Shown: in pieces, positions 34,976 to 43,451 of the stretch | How positions within the stretch are numbered: the first letter of the stretch is position 1 | Layout: each line of letters opens with the position of its first letter | NCBI RefSeq assembly: GCF_001984825.2 | Contig: NZ_CP043318.1 | Location: 3,844,001-3,908,000, forward strand | Length of the DNA: 64,000 nucleotides | Direction of reading: 5' to 3' | Source: Enterobacter chengduensis | GTDB lineage: Bacteria > Pseudomonadota > Gammaproteobacteria > Enterobacterales > Enterobacteriaceae | Position numbers and translations under genes: made by a program | Notes under the pieces: generated by a model | Seen by the model: only the letters and a program-made list of their open reading frames with translations | Databases searched by the model: none | What the model was told of the DNA's origin: nothing

Positions 34976-36223
34976 ATGCCTAAGCAACTGAAACCCTTAA
35001 CAAATGTGGAGATCGCTGGCGCGAAGCCCCGTAGCACGGACTATGAGCTACGGGACGGTGAAGGCCTGTACTTGCTGGTTAAGACTTCAGGGAGGAAGGC
35101 CTGGCATTTCGAGTATTATCATCCCGTCACCAAAAAGCGCACCAAAACCAGCCTTGGCCCTTACCCGGTCGTTACATTGGCGATGGCCCGCGAAACTCGC
35201 ACGAAATACAGACGACTGCTCTATCAGGGCATCGATCCCCGTCAACACTTAGCAGGAATAGCCGAAGAAAAACGACTCCAGAATGAATGCACGCTGGAAA
35301 AAGTTGCGGAACAGTGGCTCAAAGAGAAAAAACGGACCAGCGATCTTAGCGAAGATCACGCCAAAGATGTCTGGCGCTCGCTGGAGATGCACGTCTTCCC
35401 TTCTCTGGGCAGTACGCCCGTCACCGAGATCCGCCCGAAGATGCTCAAGGAACACCTTACACCGCTGGAAGAACAGGGCATCCTCGAAACACTGCGGCGA
35501 GTTATCTCACGGCTCAATGAAATCTTCCGTTTTGCCATTTCCGAAGAGCTCATCGAGTTCAATCCAGCTGACAACCTGGTCGCCCGCTTCAAGAAACCGA
35601 AAAAGCAGAACATGCCCGCCCTTCACCCCAGCGAACTGGGCAGGCTAATGCTGGCGCTACAGAACGCCTCTATCCGCAAGGAAACCCGCTGCCTTATCGA
35701 ATGGGAGCTACTGACCTGGGTTCGCCCCGGCGAAGCCGTTAGCGCCCGCTGGTGCGACATCGATATGAAAAAAGCGGAATGGCGTATCCCTGACACCTTT
35801 ATGAAGATGAACCGTTCGCACACGGTGCCGCTCAGCAAACAGGCGCTGCGCGTTCTTCAGCTCATGGAGCCCGTCAGTCGCCATCGCCCGTGGGTGTTTC
35901 CCAGCATCCGTAAACCGCTGGAACATATGCACCAGCAGACCGCGAACGCCGCGCTTATCCGTATGGGGTTCGGTGGTGAACTGGTCGCCCACGGCATGCG
36001 CAGCATCGCCAGAACGGCAGGAGCAGGTCATTTTCCCCGTGAAGTTCTGGAATCTGCGCTGGCACACCAAAAAGAAGACGAGATCGAAGCGGCCTACAAC
36101 CGCAGCGACTATCTGGAACAAAGGCGACCGCTGATGCAGTGGTGGGGAAACTACGTTGATGCTGCCAGACGGCAGGCATTGCTCGGCGAAGAAGAACCGC
36201 TGCGGATCGTAGAAGGAGAATAA
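34976..36223 (+). CDS. P4-type tyrosine integrase of an ssrA-linked island
   Basis: A 415-residue site-specific recombinase. It has the N-terminal DUF4102 arm-binding domain (LTNVEIAGAKPRSTDYELRD, about 8-90), a core-binding domain (about 105-200) and the catalytic domain with Arg in WVRPGEAVSARW, HGMRSIAR (H-x-x-R), His in ALAHQ and the Tyr nucleophile in AAYNRSDY. All catalytic residues are present. It lies directly after ssrA and points away from it, the standard layout for ssrA-integrated islands. The next gene starts 2 bases after its stop. Confidence 0.94.
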   Translation: MPKQLKPLTNVEIAGAKPRSTDYELRDGEGLYLLVKTSGRKAWHFEYYHPVTKKRTKTSLGPYPVVTLAMARETRTKYRRLLYQGIDPRQHLAGIAEEKRLQNECTLEKVAEQWLKEKKRTSDLSEDHAKDVWRSLEMHVFPSLGSTPVTEIRPKMLKEHLTPLEEQGILETLRRVISRLNEIFRFAISEELIEFNPADNLVARFKKPKKQNMPALHPSELGRLMLALQNASIRKETRCLIEWELLTWVRPGEAVSARWCDIDMKKAEWRIPDTFMKMNRSHTVPLSKQALRVLQLMEPVSRHRPWVFPSIRKPLEHMHQQTANAALIRMGFGGELVAHGMRSIARTAGAGHFPREVLESALAHQKEDEIEAAYNRSDYLEQRRPLMQWWGNYVDAARRQALLGEEEPLRIVEGE

Positions 36224-36224
36224 T

Positions 36225-36869
36225 GTGACCAGTCCCATTCGTCAGAATCTGTTTGAACGGGAATGCGATATGCCGCTGCTGGAAGCGCGGCATCTTGCCC
36301 TCCTGCTTCTCGGCCTCGATGCTTCCCAACCGGCAAACGCCCTGCCGGAAGAACATCAGGAAAATTACCGTATCCTGCACGACGCCATCAGTCGCACCAT
36401 CAAAGCAACGGGCATGGTCAGCGCCCCGGCGAACAAACGCATGTTCTATGCCGATGAGATGTTTGCCTTGGCCTGGCGACTTATTGATGATGAGCTGACG
36501 CCGCCAGAAATTAAGGCCCGCAGCCTGAAGGCGGTGATGAAACTGTCGCGTAACAGCCGTGGTCGCAAGTGGCTGAAGACGCTCGGCGACGATGCGCTGC
36601 CGGATCTCACTGCTTCCGCACAACCTTCCCAGCGTGGAATGTATAAGCGCGACAAAGCGCGGGAGAATACTGCCCGACTCTGCTGGCTACTGGTTCAGCT
36701 TTTGGTAGAGGAGACTGATGGGCGTTATGGTACGTCTGATAAACCGGCTTCGGATCGGATACTTCGAAAGCTGAAGGCTCTGGCTCAGGAGCGGGAATTG
36801 CCGTCAGACGGGCTTGGGAGAGGAACGTTTTATGAGGTGTTGGGGATGGGGCGAGGGAAGAAAACGTAA
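36225..36869 (+). CDS. Hypothetical island protein translated with the integrase
   Basis: A 214-residue soluble protein I do not recognise by family. It is mainly helical by look, rich in Leu, Arg and Lys, with no signal peptide or membrane segment and a basic tail (GMGRGKKT). The GTG start at 36225 is 2 bases after the integrase stop and has AAGGAG within the integrase 3' end, so it is translationally coupled to int. That suggests a job in integration, excision or its control, but this is inference. Confidence 0.7.
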   Translation: MTSPIRQNLFERECDMPLLEARHLALLLLGLDASQPANALPEEHQENYRILHDAISRTIKATGMVSAPANKRMFYADEMFALAWRLIDDELTPPEIKARSLKAVMKLSRNSRGRKWLKTLGDDALPDLTASAQPSQRGMYKRDKARENTARLCWLLVQLLVEETDGRYGTSDKPASDRILRKLKALAQERELPSDGLGRGTFYEVLGMGRGKKT

Positions 36870-37042
36870 GTAGATACTTGTATGTCCGCCATGTAACTAG
36901 CCGATTAAGCGCTGAAAGCTCCTCTTCGTGCCAAAGTAAGTAGAAAATCCTACAGCGACTTATCTTAATCAGCGGAAAGAATAGTAGAAAGTAATTGTCA
37001 TATTATCAATATTAACCTAATTCAGGCCCCCTCCTGTCAGTA
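36870..37042. other. Spacer
   Basis: AT-rich non-coding sequence between two converging genes. I see no clear element in it. Confidence 0.4.
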
Positions 37043-37646
37043 CTAGCTTGAACCCTGTATTTTCTCAGTAATGATGATTAAATGATCAATATCTGTTTTC
37101 TTAGGAATTACCATAGAATCTCCATGCACAAGAGGATTCCTTTTTTTAGAAATATCCATAATAAAATTAAAGTCCAACTCAGATATTATTTTAAAATCCA
37201 TTAAAGTTTTCATTAACTCTCTAACGATAAGAGTCCGGCCGCTTGGTTTAATTGATAAAACCTTTGCTCTTGCGGTCCTTTCGAAATTAATCCAAGCAGA
37301 GATAAAGCAAGTAAAGCCGGATACAAACATATATTCTTCATTATTAATATGTGGAATGTGTCCAACAATCGAAAGGATCATATCATCCCGCAAGTTGAAG
37401 AGATCGAACTCAAGGTCTTTTGCCACTAAAACACCGGCATCTACCAAGTTAAAATCAATTTGCAATGCCATTATTTCTCTATGTAACTGTGGTAAAGCCC
37501 CCTTATACTTGTCATTTAAGACAAAGTAGAATTTCTTAATAGGGCATACATCATGCCAATAATTTAACAATCCCTTGAAGTCATTTCTTATTTTTTTGAC
37601 GGTAGTTAAAATATTATTGGAAGCATCCTCTGGCGCATACACCTGA
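37043..37646 (-). pseudogene. Gene remnant lacking its N-terminus, cut by an IS element
   Basis: About 200 codons reading into the IS left end at 37647; the open frame continues into the IS only by chance. Recognisable near the cut is HQVYAPEDASNN followed by KKIRNDFKGLLNYW and FYFVLNDKYKGALPQLHREI, a domain I recall as an N-terminal module of conflict or defence proteins (usually preceded by a PYGNxGDxxNDGY-like stretch). That N-terminal stretch is absent here and is not found on the other side of the IS. The C-terminal half is not recognised. AT-rich. It followed the ATPase gene in the same direction, so it was probably part of the same operon. Confidence 0.7.
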
Positions 37647-37717
37647 TGACCTGCTCCCCGTTGATTAGTACACCCCGATGTTAGTAATGTCTTCATAAGC
37701 CACATGAGGACATCCCC

Positions 37718-37981
37718 ATGAAGAAGCGTTTTTCCGACGAACAGATCATCATTATTCTCCGCGAAGCCGAAGCTGGGGTACCCGCCCGTGAACTCTGCCG
37801 CAAGCATGCCATTTCCGATGCCACGTTTTACACCTGGCGTAAGAAGTATGGCGGTATGGAGGTGCCTGAAGTTAAGCGCCTGAAGTCGCTTGAGGAAGAG
37901 AACACCAGACTCAAGAAGCTGCTTGCCGAAGCCATGCTGGATAAAGAGGCGCTTCAGGTGGCTCTTGGGCGAAAGTACTGA
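37718..37981 (+). CDS. IS3-family transposase OrfA
   Basis: An 87-residue DNA-binding protein: helix-turn-helix ([24 protein letters not shown], about 25-48) and a leucine-zipper coiled coil ([20 protein letters not shown]). The catalytic OrfAB is made by -1 frameshifting near the orfA end (GCGAAAGTACTGA region). Confidence 0.93.
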   Translation: MKKRFSDEQIIIILREAEAGVPARELCRKHAISDATFYTWRKKYGGMEVPEVKRLKSLEEENTRLKKLLAEAMLDKEALQVALGRKY

Positions 37982-38004
37982 CGACAGACCAGAAGCGGGA
38001 AGCC

Positions 38005-38838
38005 GTGATGTTGATGTGTGATGCGACCGGTCTGTCGCAACGTCGTGCCTGCAGGCTTACAGGTTTATCCCTGTCGACCTGCCGCTATGAGGCTCACCGT
38101 CCGGCTGCTGATGCGCATTTATCAGGGCGCATCACTGAGCTGGCACTGGAGCGCAGGCGTTTTGGCTACCGTCGTATTTGGCAGTTGCTGCGCCGTGAAG
38201 GGCTTCATGTTAATCATAAGCGCGTGTACCGGCTTTATCACCTCAGTGGCCTGGGCGTAAAACGCAGAAGACGTCGTAAAGGGCTGGCAACAGAACGTCT
38301 GCCGCTGCTCCGTCCGGCGGCGCCCAATCTGACCTGGTCGATGGATTTCGTCATGGACGCACTTTCCACCGGTCGCAGGATCAAGTGTCTTACCTGCGTC
38401 GATGATTTCACAAAGGAATGCCTGACGGTCACTGTTGCCTTTGGGATTTCAGGCGTTCAGGTCACGCGTATTCTGGACAGCATTGCACTGTTTCGAGGCT
38501 ATCCGGCGACGATAAGAACTGACCAGGGGCCGGAGTTCACTTGCCGTGCACTGGATCAATGGGCCTTTGAGCATGGTGTTGAGTTGCGCTTAATCCAGCC
38601 GGGCAAGCCAACGCAGAACGGATTTATTGAGAGCTTTAACGGACGATTTCGCGATGAATGTTTGAATGAGCACTGGTTCAGCGATATCGTTCATGCCAGG
38701 AAAATTATTAATGACTGGCGGCAGGATTATAACGAATGCCGCCCGCACTCCACGCTGAATTATCAGACACCGTCTGAATTTGCAGCGGGCTGGAGAAAGG
38801 GTCATTCTGAGAATGAAGATTCCGACGTTACTAACTGA
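38005..38838 (+). CDS. IS3-family transposase OrfB (DDE integrase)
   Basis: 277 residues from the ATG, though the natural product probably begins earlier as the frameshifted OrfAB fusion. The rve domain has the DDE triad: Asp in [10 protein letters not shown], Asp in IRTDQGPEF and Glu in [15 protein letters not shown]. Frame is intact, so the element may be active. Confidence 0.93.
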   Translation: MMLMCDATGLSQRRACRLTGLSLSTCRYEAHRPAADAHLSGRITELALERRRFGYRRIWQLLRREGLHVNHKRVYRLYHLSGLGVKRRRRRKGLATERLPLLRPAAPNLTWSMDFVMDALSTGRRIKCLTCVDDFTKECLTVTVAFGISGVQVTRILDSIALFRGYPATIRTDQGPEFTCRALDQWAFEHGVELRLIQPGKPTQNGFIESFNGRFRDECLNEHWFSDIVHARKIINDWRQDYNECRPHSTLNYQTPSEFAAGWRKGHSENEDSDVTN

Positions 38839-38867
38839 GTGTTGTATCTAATCGTGGGGGCAGGTCA

Positions 38868-40617
38868 CCTCGTTTGCTTTAGCTGAGATATACAGTTCTT
38901 TGTCTTTCAGCAACTGTGGCTCAACAATATAGAAGTCCTGCAGCTCTTTGAAGACAGCCATGATGACCTTTCTCCAATCTTGCGGCAAAGGTTCTGTCTC
39001 AGCTGTTTTCTGGCTTCTGATGAAAGCTGTAAGAGACTGAATTCGAGTGTCCACCTCCTCCTCATTTTCGGAGAACGAATGGTTTAGTTGTACACCTAAA
39101 GCTTGAAAGCGGGAGACTAGTTGGTAAATAGTAGGCAACCGAGCTTTATCACGGAGCAGTGCGTTGTGTAAGGCGCTGTTGTAGTCGACTGATAGCTGAG
39201 CTTTCCGAATCTGGAGCTGAGCGTCAATTATGGACAGTTCTGTAGCCATTATTCCTATGAGAGTTATAAGGGTCTGGCCATCAGCGTTTAGCGCGTCATT
39301 GATTTGCTTTGTTCGATATTCAATCTTTTTCAACATCGCGTCATGGGATTGCCAGTCCGCACCACACAGCGGACAATCCTGATCGTCAGGATAGAGTTTA
39401 GTATGCTCAGTAACTAGTTCTGCTTTTAGACGATTTAACTCGGTTACAGCATTGGTATTAGAATTGCTTTTTTGTTGAAGTGTGTCACGGATAACTATTT
39501 TCCCAAGAAACCATTCCAAACGCCCTTGGGCCCATCCAATAAGACTCCTGGCCTCATCTGCATTAATGACTGTTGCGCCACGTTTTATAATCCCTTCACG
39601 TTTGAGAAGTTCATTCAATTCTTTTTTGATGACTTCAAGCCCATCCAACTTGTTCAAATCATTGCCAAAACGAGCCAAGCTTTTTATGGAGTCCTTGTTA
39701 AGTTCAATAAAATTTTCAATCGATTCATTTTTATCTCTGATCTTTATTGCACTCTTTAGCAGAGCCAGCCTTTGAAGGCTGTGGATACTCTCCATGTATT
39801 CTCTCTGGATTTCTATAGAGTAGGTGGGGAAAGGATTCTCTTTGTCCCAGCCTGGTTGCAGCACTGAAGTGGAGATTTTTTTGTATCCAATTGTTCCCAA
39901 GTCAGCTTGAATCATTTTCTTAAGTGAACTGGCCTCTATTTCTAATCTTGATAAATCTGCAGCACGCTTAGGATCGCCAATGAACTTTGTAAGCCGCAAG
40001 GAGATAGCTTTGCAGTTATCAGTCTCTGCCTTTATGTCACTAATATTGAAGAGATTGTTCAATGCCTCTTTACGTTTGTCTACTCGCGTATGCAGGAGCT
40101 GATTTTGGCCCTGCTCCAAATAATTTAAATATGAAAAATTCTCTTTGAAGTTTTTGCCAAAAAGTGCCTCAATGAAGTTTTCGTCGCGAATATTTTCTGC
40201 TACATAGTTGTTTGACGAGAAATCTGGTAGCTCGTAAAGCGTAAGGTGGGTAAATTGGTCCGCTCTATTATTTGACTTCTCGTCAAAGTTTGAGGCGGGA
40301 GTATGTCTTGCTAGAATAAGCCTCCTTGAACCATTAATAAACTCTATTTTGATTGCAAGGTCATTATTGCCTGAACGATTATTCCAAAGTAGATTATCTT
40401 CATAATTCGTTCGCTTACCCATCATTAAGGTTGTAAATAAATGGCAAATTCGTTTTATTCTGCCAGTTAACAATAGCTCAATAGCATCGAATATGCTTGT
40501 TTTGCCAAATCCATTGGGACCATCCAAGGTCAAAAGTGATGCTCCCCCGAAATCCAGATGGATTTTTTTGAAAGCTTTAAAACTTGAAATCTCAATTTTG
40601 GATATTTGCCAGTTCAT
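38868..40617 (-). pseudogene. SMC/RecF-like ABC ATPase of an ABC-three-component-like locus, C-terminus lost
   Basis: Codes for about 583 native residues before running into the IS, which adds a short false tail. It starts MNWQISKIEISSFKAFKKIH, has Walker A GPNGFGKTS (33-41), a long helical arm region and a CPLC motif (415-418), like a zinc hook in the arm. The ABC signature and Walker B that should follow the returning arm are missing, so the ATPase head is incomplete and the protein is very likely dead. It overlaps the upstream gene by 26 bases. AT-rich compared with the core genome. Confidence 0.8.
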
Positions 40618-41257
40618 CGCTAATCAGTTCCTTGATCAAATCTTCTGCATTTAATTGGCCGTATTTTTGTATCGTTTTATACGTCTTAGTAAGGTCAGCT
40701 TCAGCCACAGCTTCCTCAATTTGCAAACGGAGAGGAACAAGTTCCACTTTATTAATATTAAGTTCCAAAAAAGGTAATTTAATGAATATTTTGGCAACTG
40801 CACTATACTTAGTGGCTGCTGTGGGTTCTTTTTTATAAGCATCGAATTGTTTTTTATCTGAAATTAATTCATTTAATTTGGCAAAATTAAATCCTTTTAT
40901 GGCCTCAAGTTCTGTGTCGCTATAGTAAAGAACATATTTTTTATAGAAGTGCGGATCTTCTTCGATTTCGAAAATCTGTTCCTCATAGTTTTTGAATTCG
41001 GCCAATTTGTCGAGGTGATGAATACATATTAAATCGCAATTCTTTTTAAATGCTGGATCAGATGTAAATGCCACAGGCGCGGACTGGTTGATGGTTGCGT
41101 TAAGATCACTAGGCTTCATCAAATTATCTAACCTGTGCAATACTGCAAATCGTATCGCCGTACCGTTTTCTCGTACATAGAAGCTTGTTGTATCGTTCTC
41201 ATGTACTTTAAAGAAATTGTGTGCATCTAGAGCTTGATGTATGAGGTCAATTATCAT
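40592..41257 (-). CDS. ABC-three-component-like middle component
   Basis: A 221-residue soluble protein starting MIIDLIHQALDAHNFF. Its size, its place between an effector-like gene and an SMC-like ATPase, and 4-base (ATGA) and 26-base overlaps with them fit the small middle component of ABC-3C systems. I recognise no catalytic motif. The assignment rests on gene order more than on sequence. Intact reading frame. Confidence 0.6.
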   Translation of the reverse strand: MIIDLIHQALDAHNFFKVHENDTTSFYVRENGTAIRFAVLHRLDNLMKPSDLNATINQSAPVAFTSDPAFKKNCDLICIHHLDKLAEFKNYEEQIFEIEEDPHFYKKYVLYYSDTELEAIKGFNFAKLNELISDKKQFDAYKKEPTAATKYSAVAKIFIKLPFLELNINKVELVPLRLQIEEAVAEADLTKTYKTIQKYGQLNAEDLIKELISDELANIQN

Positions 41258-42480
41258 TTAAGTCGGGCCTCTGCGTCGTCTTTTGTTAAAATGCTGATGC
41301 ATAAACTTTTAGTAATGTTACTATCGATGCGATCTTGATCATCGATGGAAGTTATATCGAAGCAATTAGTATAATTAGTGTCAATTGTGAAACTCTCATG
41401 AGCCTTGGCTGCAATAAGATTATTAAATTCGAATAAAAGCCTGCCTAGATCATCGTTATTTTTTATTTCTGAGATAATATCAGAAGTGCAGTATTTTTTA
41501 TCTGTTGGTTCTGGCAAATATAATGCCGTTGGTGCGTAGAATTTATTGTCGCTGTCTAAATAATGCGGTAATCGTTTTAAAATTGGTTCAATGTTGAAAG
41601 TGTGCACGAGATCCGTATAGCGGCGTATATCTGAGTTCTGAATGCGTGAAAACTTTTCTGAAGGCTTCATCAGTTGGCAGAGTGTTTTGAAATCGCTGCC
41701 CTCAGAGATTCTTATAAGTTCATAAATATGTCTTGCTCTTTTGTAACTCGCGTCTGACATATCCGGGAGTGTTTCTGCGAGCCTTTCTTCCAAATGAGTA
41801 TAGAGGCGCGCCTTTAGCTCGACCGCATAATAGTCCTTTCTTTCATATGGATTCGCGTCCGTTATGTCAGCAAGAATACTTTCTGCAGACACTCGATACT
41901 CATACGCTGCTTTACGTTGAGCATCACCATTATTTTGTATTTTTGTGTGAATGGCTAGTGCGTGTGAGCTAATTTTATCTGATAGGAAACAATAATTTGC
42001 ATCTATAAGGCCATCATCAAAAACCACGGACTGGCGAACATAGATCTCTTTAATAATCTCCTTGGTTAGCTCTTCTATTTTGTCAAGTTCGCAGTGGTAA
42101 TATTCACCATACAAATAAAACTCAACCCGTTCATTATTTGCACCTATGTAATCACTATGGTCGTTTATGGGTTGGGATATATGAAAATATCTTTTGATCC
42201 CTGCGATTCTATCTAGTTCTATTACGGCCGATTTTTCTAGAGCATCCTTATAGTTACTACGATAATCGCCTATTTTTGCTTTGACCTGATGGGCACTGAT
42301 GATTTTATCATCTTTGTAAATTGCGAAATCGTCTGTGCTATCCAGTTGTAACTCGAATCCACTATCACCTGTATTTATTAATTTGAGGCAATGATAGAGT
42401 GCCACCTTGCCCTGGTAGACAAATCCGCTCCAAGTGGAAATAGCACTATGCGGATACTTGCTTGCTTCCTCGTCGCTCAC
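41254..42480 (-). CDS. ABC-three-component-like effector with QxK nuclease-like N-terminal domain
   Basis: 408 residues. Near the N terminus it reads SGFVYQGKVALYHCL (about 18-32), then QLDSTDDFAIYKDD and HQVKAKIG (about 44-70). The pattern D/E-x-DD followed by QVK resembles the PD-(D/E)xK nucleases of the DUF4297/Cap4 kind in the QxK form. The rest is helical and would be the part that binds the ABC partner. First gene of a three- or four-gene operon with coupled starts. Function as a phage-defence nuclease is inferred. Intact, though the partner ATPase is broken. Confidence 0.62.
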   Translation of the reverse strand: MSDEEASKYPHSAISTWSGFVYQGKVALYHCLKLINTGDSGFELQLDSTDDFAIYKDDKIISAHQVKAKIGDYRSNYKDALEKSAVIELDRIAGIKRYFHISQPINDHSDYIGANNERVEFYLYGEYYHCELDKIEELTKEIIKEIYVRQSVVFDDGLIDANYCFLSDKISSHALAIHTKIQNNGDAQRKAAYEYRVSAESILADITDANPYERKDYYAVELKARLYTHLEERLAETLPDMSDASYKRARHIYELIRISEGSDFKTLCQLMKPSEKFSRIQNSDIRRYTDLVHTFNIEPILKRLPHYLDSDNKFYAPTALYLPEPTDKKYCTSDIISEIKNNDDLGRLLFEFNNLIAAKAHESFTIDTNYTNCFDITSIDDQDRIDSNITKSLCISILTKDDAEARLK

Positions 42481-43200
42481 GTTGACTCCTTTCAGTCATA
42501 CTGCTTTGCTGTGCTTGGGTACTGAATGATATCACAGAGCTATTATTTTTTGGGATTACCGATATGCTTCCATCGTAGGTGGTCGTTAGCTTCGGTGATC
42601 CCTCTATATGAGAGGTATTGCTATGGTCGTTGAGCTATCTCCTAAATATAGCAACGAGCCACTCTCAGTTGGCATCCACCACAGCCCGACGTAGGTCAAT
42701 CAGTGTATGCCAACCGGTGCAGGTAGAATATTCCGGTCATACAAATGGCGTTCGCTAGTGAAACTTTGAAATCACTGCTCCTATTGACCGTCTGAGATCG
42801 ACTCAGCCATTCTGAATTGTACTCACATACACATCACTCTCACTTACTACTGGCACGTTTACTCTGCTATTGATTAAGCCACAGCGATGTAAGTAATATT
42901 TTACGATTCTCAATTCCCTGCACATAGCTGTAATGTAAGATAGCGACAGATATTGTGAAGTGTTTGTAGTCGTGCGCTGCCATTCATTAACATCAGCATA
43001 TAGAGTTCTGTTTGAGCAAGAGAAGATAAAACCAATTATTTTCAATTAATTACTGAAAAAACATCAGTCCTGACAACAAAGAATCTCTTCCCGGACTCTC
43101 TATTTTCTACCCGGACTCAACTTTTTCACCCGGACCTATACCTCCCCTCCCCGTTCCGCGCTATAACCGCTCCGATACTCTGTTCCCGTGAGGTGCAATC
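42481..43200. other. Long spacer upstream of the defence-like operon and alpA
   Basis: 720 bases without a convincing gene. It must hold the divergent promoters of the defence-like operon (left) and of the alpA-like gene (right). The only structure I can point to is a triple CCCGGAC repeat at its right end. Short open frames (for example 42803-43045, minus) lack a start site and family resemblance. Confidence 0.5.
43090..43136 (+). repeat. Three CCCGGAC direct repeats at about 20-base spacing
   Basis: CCCGGACTC at 43090 and 43110, CCCGGACC at 43129, joined by T-rich spacers. Steps of 20 and 19 bases put the copies on one face of the helix. They end 65 bases before the alpA-like gene, so they may be operator or activator sites. 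Confidence 0.6.
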
Positions 43201-43416
43201 ATGAAAACCCGTGCTGACAATAACGATGCTTTTCCCGAAAGCGGCAATGTGCGTATGCGGCAGGTGGTCCAGTTTCTGGCGATGAGTGAATCGTCGGTTT
43301 ACCGCCTGATTAAAAACACCGACTTTCCCCGCCCCGTCCACCTCTCTTCCCGACTGGTGGTCTTCGATGCCGCTGAAATCCGCCAGTGGCAGCAGCACCG
43401 CACCGCCATCCGTTAA
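43201..43416 (+). CDS. AlpA-family excisionase-like regulator
   Basis: A 71-residue MerR-like winged helix protein: VRMRQVVQFLAMSESSVYRLIKN, DFPRPVHLSSRLVVFDAAEIRQW. AlpA relatives on P4-like islands act as excisionases and regulators of the integrase. GAGG lies 9 bases before the ATG. It is followed by the DUF927 gene after 35 bases. Confidence 0.85.
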   Translation: MKTRADNNDAFPESGNVRMRQVVQFLAMSESSVYRLIKNTDFPRPVHLSSRLVVFDAAEIRQWQQHRTAIR

Positions 43417-43451
43417 TCCACGCTCAGGGATGAGCCGACCGATACCTCATC

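Larger units (their letters stand above)
37647..38867 (+). mobile_element. IS3-family insertion sequence, IS407 group, ISEhe3-like
   Basis: A 1221-bp element. Imperfect inverted ends both begin TGACCTGC (left TGACCTGCTCCCCGTTGATT, right, reversed, TGACCTGCCCCCACGATTAG). It carries overlapping orfA and orfB with orfB in the -1 frame. Flanks are CCTGA on the left and CCTCG on the right; no clean 4-base target duplication is seen, only a shared CCT set back by two bases. It separates two truncated minus-strand genes. Confidence 0.93.

Noticed and set aside
37647..37807. Extension of the truncated gene at 37043 into the IS as a 254-residue protein
   Set aside because: The first 54 codons come from the IS left end read backwards; the native N-terminus is missing.
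42803..43045. An 80-codon minus-strand frame in the spacer before alpA
   Set aside because: No ribosome site, atypical composition (many Ser, Asn, Cys) and no resemblance to a known protein.
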